10,000 nucleotides of DNA from Monoplex corrugatus (taxonomy: Eukaryota; Mollusca; Gastropoda; Littorinimorpha; Ranellidae). The stretch covers positions 37,258,709-37,268,708 of the forward strand of contig JAPXFY010000026.1 in assembly GCA_030674185.1 (NCBI GenBank), in the 5' to 3' direction. Made by a program: the position numbers and the translations under genes. This document shows, in pieces, positions 8,806 to 10,000 of this stretch (its first letter is position 1; the number at the start of each line of letters is the position of its first letter). A model generated the notes under the pieces. That model was not told where the DNA came from and ran no database searches. It was given only the letters and a program-made list of their open reading frames with translations.

Positions 8806-8811
8806 TTTATT
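8806..8811 (-). promoter_or_regulatory. Poly(A) signal AATAAA of the GPCR gene
   Basis: A canonical AATAAA on the minus strand, 128 bases after the receptor stop codon. Past it on the same strand (about 8796-8782) is a G/T-rich run, GGGGTGATGTGGTAG, like the usual downstream cleavage element. Cleavage about 10-25 bases past the hexamer would give a short 3' UTR of roughly 140-155 bases. The position fits well, but transcript data are lacking. Confidence 0.6.
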
Positions 8812-8938
8812 ACATGACAACACTTGTCTTTATCATGGCGGACAACAAATCATCCTTCTGTAGCTACAGTTGTACCATTGTGTGTTCAAGAACCTTCGAA
8901 GCGCCACTAAACTGATAGACATCACCGTAGATTCAGCA

Positions 8939-9231
8939 TCACGTATGAGACCTCAATCTGTCAAACATTTCTTTCAACGTCTCCCGAAACCGCGAACTCA
9001 TGAGGTAGTAGATGACGAAATTGAAACTGCTATTCACGACAGCGGTGAGATGAACAAAAGACATGATGGTGAAGAAGGTGTTCTGGAACTTTCCCCCGGC
9101 CCTAAATCGGGCAACAGCAGAACCAGCACGGGTCGTATGACGGACGGGATGCTGCAGACGGTGTACATAATGCAGATGGCGAACAGCATCCGGGTCATTG
9201 AGGCCTCTTTCTGATCCAGTGATATCGTAAT
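8939..9231 (-). CDS. Class A (rhodopsin-like) GPCR, 3'-terminal exon with apparent frameshift
   Basis: This is the last exon of a seven-transmembrane receptor, probably for a neuropeptide or similar small ligand at the cell surface. From 9231 the exon reads ITISLDQKEASMTRMLF, the end of intracellular loop 3 and start of TM6. TM6 continues AICIMYTVCSIP, where CSIP takes the place of the family CWxP motif, and ends near VLVLLLP. TM7 reads FVHLTAVVNSSFNFVIYYLM, in which the NSSFNFVIY stretch corresponds to NPxxY. Helix 8 follows as SSRFRETLKEMF, and the protein stops at TGA (8941-8939) about 20 residues after TM7, without an evident palmitoylation cysteine. TM6 and TM7 are in different frames. 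One base seems missing between about 9107 and 9090, most simply in GGGGG where six G would join them. All else (acceptor, stop, poly(A) signal) is intact, so an assembly error is as likely as a pseudogene. Upstream exons lie beyond the window. The ligand cannot be told. Confidence 0.82.
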
Positions 9232-9262
9232 CTGCAGAAAGAGAGAAAGAGAAAAAAGAAAA
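9232..9262 (-). promoter_or_regulatory. Splice acceptor of the GPCR terminal exon
   Basis: On the minus strand a nearly pure pyrimidine tract of about 28 bases (TTTTCTTTTTTCTC, then TTTCTCTCTTTCTG) ends in CAG, followed by the exon starting ATTACG. This matches the metazoan 3' splice-site consensus closely. It sets the exon start at 9231, exactly where the similarity to receptor intracellular loop 3 begins. The intron extends to the right and holds the palindromic element at 9284-9446. Confidence 0.8.
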
Positions 9263-9283
9263 GCCAAGAGAAAATACATGGGG

Positions 9284-9446
9284 TAACCCTTTGACTCCTG
9301 GACCCTGTTCACCAGTATCCTGCACTGTCAGCCACACTAACAAAGCCAAAACTTAACCCTTTGACTCCCTCACCCTACAGGATGAGGGAGTCAAAGGGTT
9401 AACTTTTCTGCAATTGGTGGAAAGGGTTTGGGAGGCAAAAGGTTAA
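9284..9446. mobile_element. Nested palindromic MITE-like element, piggyBac-type ends
   Basis: The left end reads TAACCCTTTGACTCCTGG (9284-9301). The right end, read on the other strand, is TTAACCTTTTGCCTCCCA (9446-9429). Similarity between the arms continues inward (ACCCTGTTCACCA against ACCCTTTCCACCA), making imperfect terminal inverted repeats of about 40 bp. In the centre is a second, perfect palindrome with the same CCCTTTGACTCC sequence. Ends of the form TTAA + CCCTTTG are those of piggyBac-type elements and their non-autonomous derivatives, which insert at TTAA. There is no room for a transposase. It lies in the intron some 50 bp from the splice acceptor. Confidence 0.7.
9353..9402. repeat. 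Perfect 20-bp inverted repeat with 10-bp loop, TTAA ends
   Basis: The left arm TTAACCCTTTGACTCCCTCA (9353-9372) and the right arm (9383-9402) are exact reverse complements around the loop CCCTACAGGA. The structure both begins and ends with TTAA. It shares its outer 15 bases with the ends of the larger element around it. The perfect arms are younger than, or homogenised relative to, the imperfect outer ones. The transcript would form a stable hairpin. I do not read it as a terminator, since eukaryotic genes do not use them. Confidence 0.95.
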
Positions 9447-9577
9447 TCAGCACAGCGCTGCACTCAACGTCGCATGTCATGATGACTCTTTAGGGCGTGT
9501 GTGTCTGTTGTGTTGTACAGGTTATTGACTTCTGGGATGTGGCTGAAAAGGACGTTGGTGAAGTCAATTTATGTTGA

Positions 9578-9634
9578 GGGGGGGGGGGGGAGGCTCATCT
9601 GACCCCCCCTCCCCTTTTTTTAATTTTTTTTTTT
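9578..9634. repeat. G13 run followed by C-rich and T-rich runs
   Basis: Thirteen G (9578-9590) and AGG, then after ten bases C7-T-C4 (9603-9614) and T-rich sequence to about 9634. The G and C runs can pair imperfectly as a hairpin. Low-complexity sequence prone to slippage; no gene is involved. Confidence 0.8.
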
Positions 9635-9707
9635 ATTTAAAGTCAGATAGAGCTATGTATTTCACTACTATAATTGCCTAGACAGTTCCACTGACAGACT
9701 GACGCAA

Positions 9708-10000
9708 ATCATCATCATCATCGTTATGTGCCCAGCCGCATGGCGTTGGCGATCATGGCCCTTCATACGAATCTATCCCTTATCGCAGCAAGTACATCTC
9801 CCGCCCTCTCTGTCCTCAGCCACTCTGCAAGTCCGTCCAATATTGTTTCCCATGGGTCTACCTGGTGTTCTCTTTTCCCTCTAGCTTTCCTCATAAATTG
9901 TCCTATAAATGTTGCCTATCTTTTCCTAATCTTCTTTATTAATGATCTTCTTGTGTCTGCCATTTTCAAGAATGTCTAATTTGTTTTCTTTGCTGTCCAT
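9708..10000 (-). mobile_element. LINE 3' end (reverse transcriptase C-terminus, decayed)
   Basis: The minus strand encodes the C-terminal part of a LINE endonuclease/reverse-transcriptase polyprotein: MADTRRSLIKKIRKR, a stop, ATFIGQFMRKARGKR, ETILDGLAEWLRTERAGDVL, RDRFV, a stop, RAMIANAMRLGT and the terminal TAA (9724-9726). The blocks ending in W-R-x-MIANAxRxGT are typical of LINE C-termini. The stops at 9916-9918 (TAG, probably once CAG for Gln) and 9763-9765 (TGA, probably once TGG for Trp) are each explained by one transition. A frameshift is likely near 9965, where DILEN in one frame gives way to MADTRR in another, and some residues seem deleted after FMRK. The element ends in a (GAT)5 tail (9722-9708), like the short repeat tails of RTE-type LINEs. 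It is a dead copy, of a different family from the fragment at 1-278. Confidence 0.85.

Noticed and set aside
8870..9214. Plus-strand 114-codon frame
   Set aside because: It is the antisense shadow of the GPCR exon, whose minus-strand reading has clear receptor motifs.
9448..9568. Minus-strand frame of 34 codons with many C-ending codons (starting IDFTNVLFSHIPE) that might be the preceding GPCR exon
   Set aside because: It does not resemble TM5 or intracellular loop 3, ends in a stop, and has no matching acceptor and donor in phase. A 34-codon open frame is common by chance.
9578..9614. G13/C-rich hairpin as a transcription terminator
   Set aside because: The setting is a eukaryotic intron or intergenic region, and the pairing is imperfect low-complexity sequence.
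9728..9979. Plus-strand 83-codon frame with hydrophobic residues
   Set aside because: It is the antisense of the LINE C-terminus, which reads convincingly on the minus strand.

Overview
This is eukaryotic, metazoan DNA. It contains a spliced multi-exon G-protein-coupled receptor gene (one exon visible), non-LTR retrotransposon remnants, a tRNA-derived SINE with a poly(A) tail, a palindromic TTAA-flanked element, and a very large amount of simple and tandem repeat. I infer a lophotrochozoan, most likely a mollusc such as a gastropod. The receptor type, the SINE tail module and the long (AC)n, (ATT)n and minisatellite tracts fit this, but nothing in the window proves the species. I see no bacterial operon, CRISPR array, phage or defence system.

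Layout, left to right. Positions 1-278 are a minus-strand LINE reverse transcriptase fragment cut off at its 5' side by a 43-bp minisatellite. The minisatellite fills 277-4104 (about 89 units) and has internal higher-order repeats of 16-17 units (731 bp in the clearest case), with a diverged subfamily at its right edge (3846-4104). A minus-strand tRNA-derived SINE lies at 4247-4378; the 3' module of the same family recurs at 5853-5891. A trinucleotide microsatellite covers 4865-5117. From 5118 to 7508 no gene is convincing. That stretch has a 46-bp tandem duplication (6111-6202) and two inverted copies of an unnamed dispersed repeat (6503-6606 and 6838-6985). A (AC)n tract of about 400 bp runs 7508-7907, followed by a degenerate 29-bp tandem repeat (8177-8551).

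The only host gene with good support is on the minus strand. It is the 3'-terminal exon of a class A GPCR (8939-9231), carrying TM6, TM7 and a short tail. It has a textbook splice acceptor upstream and a poly(A) signal at 8806-8811. TM6 and TM7 lie in different frames: one base appears to be missing, probably in a G5 run, so it is either an assembly error or a decayed gene. In the intron beside it lies a nested palindromic element with TTAA ends, resembling a piggyBac-type MITE (9284-9446). The right edge (9708-10000) is the 3' end of a second, different LINE with a (GAT)5 tail and at least two in-frame stops.

Most open reading frames in the window are translations of microsatellites and do not look like genes. 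The features most worth a second look are the 731-bp higher-order structure of the minisatellite, the nested TTAA palindrome and the broken receptor exon.
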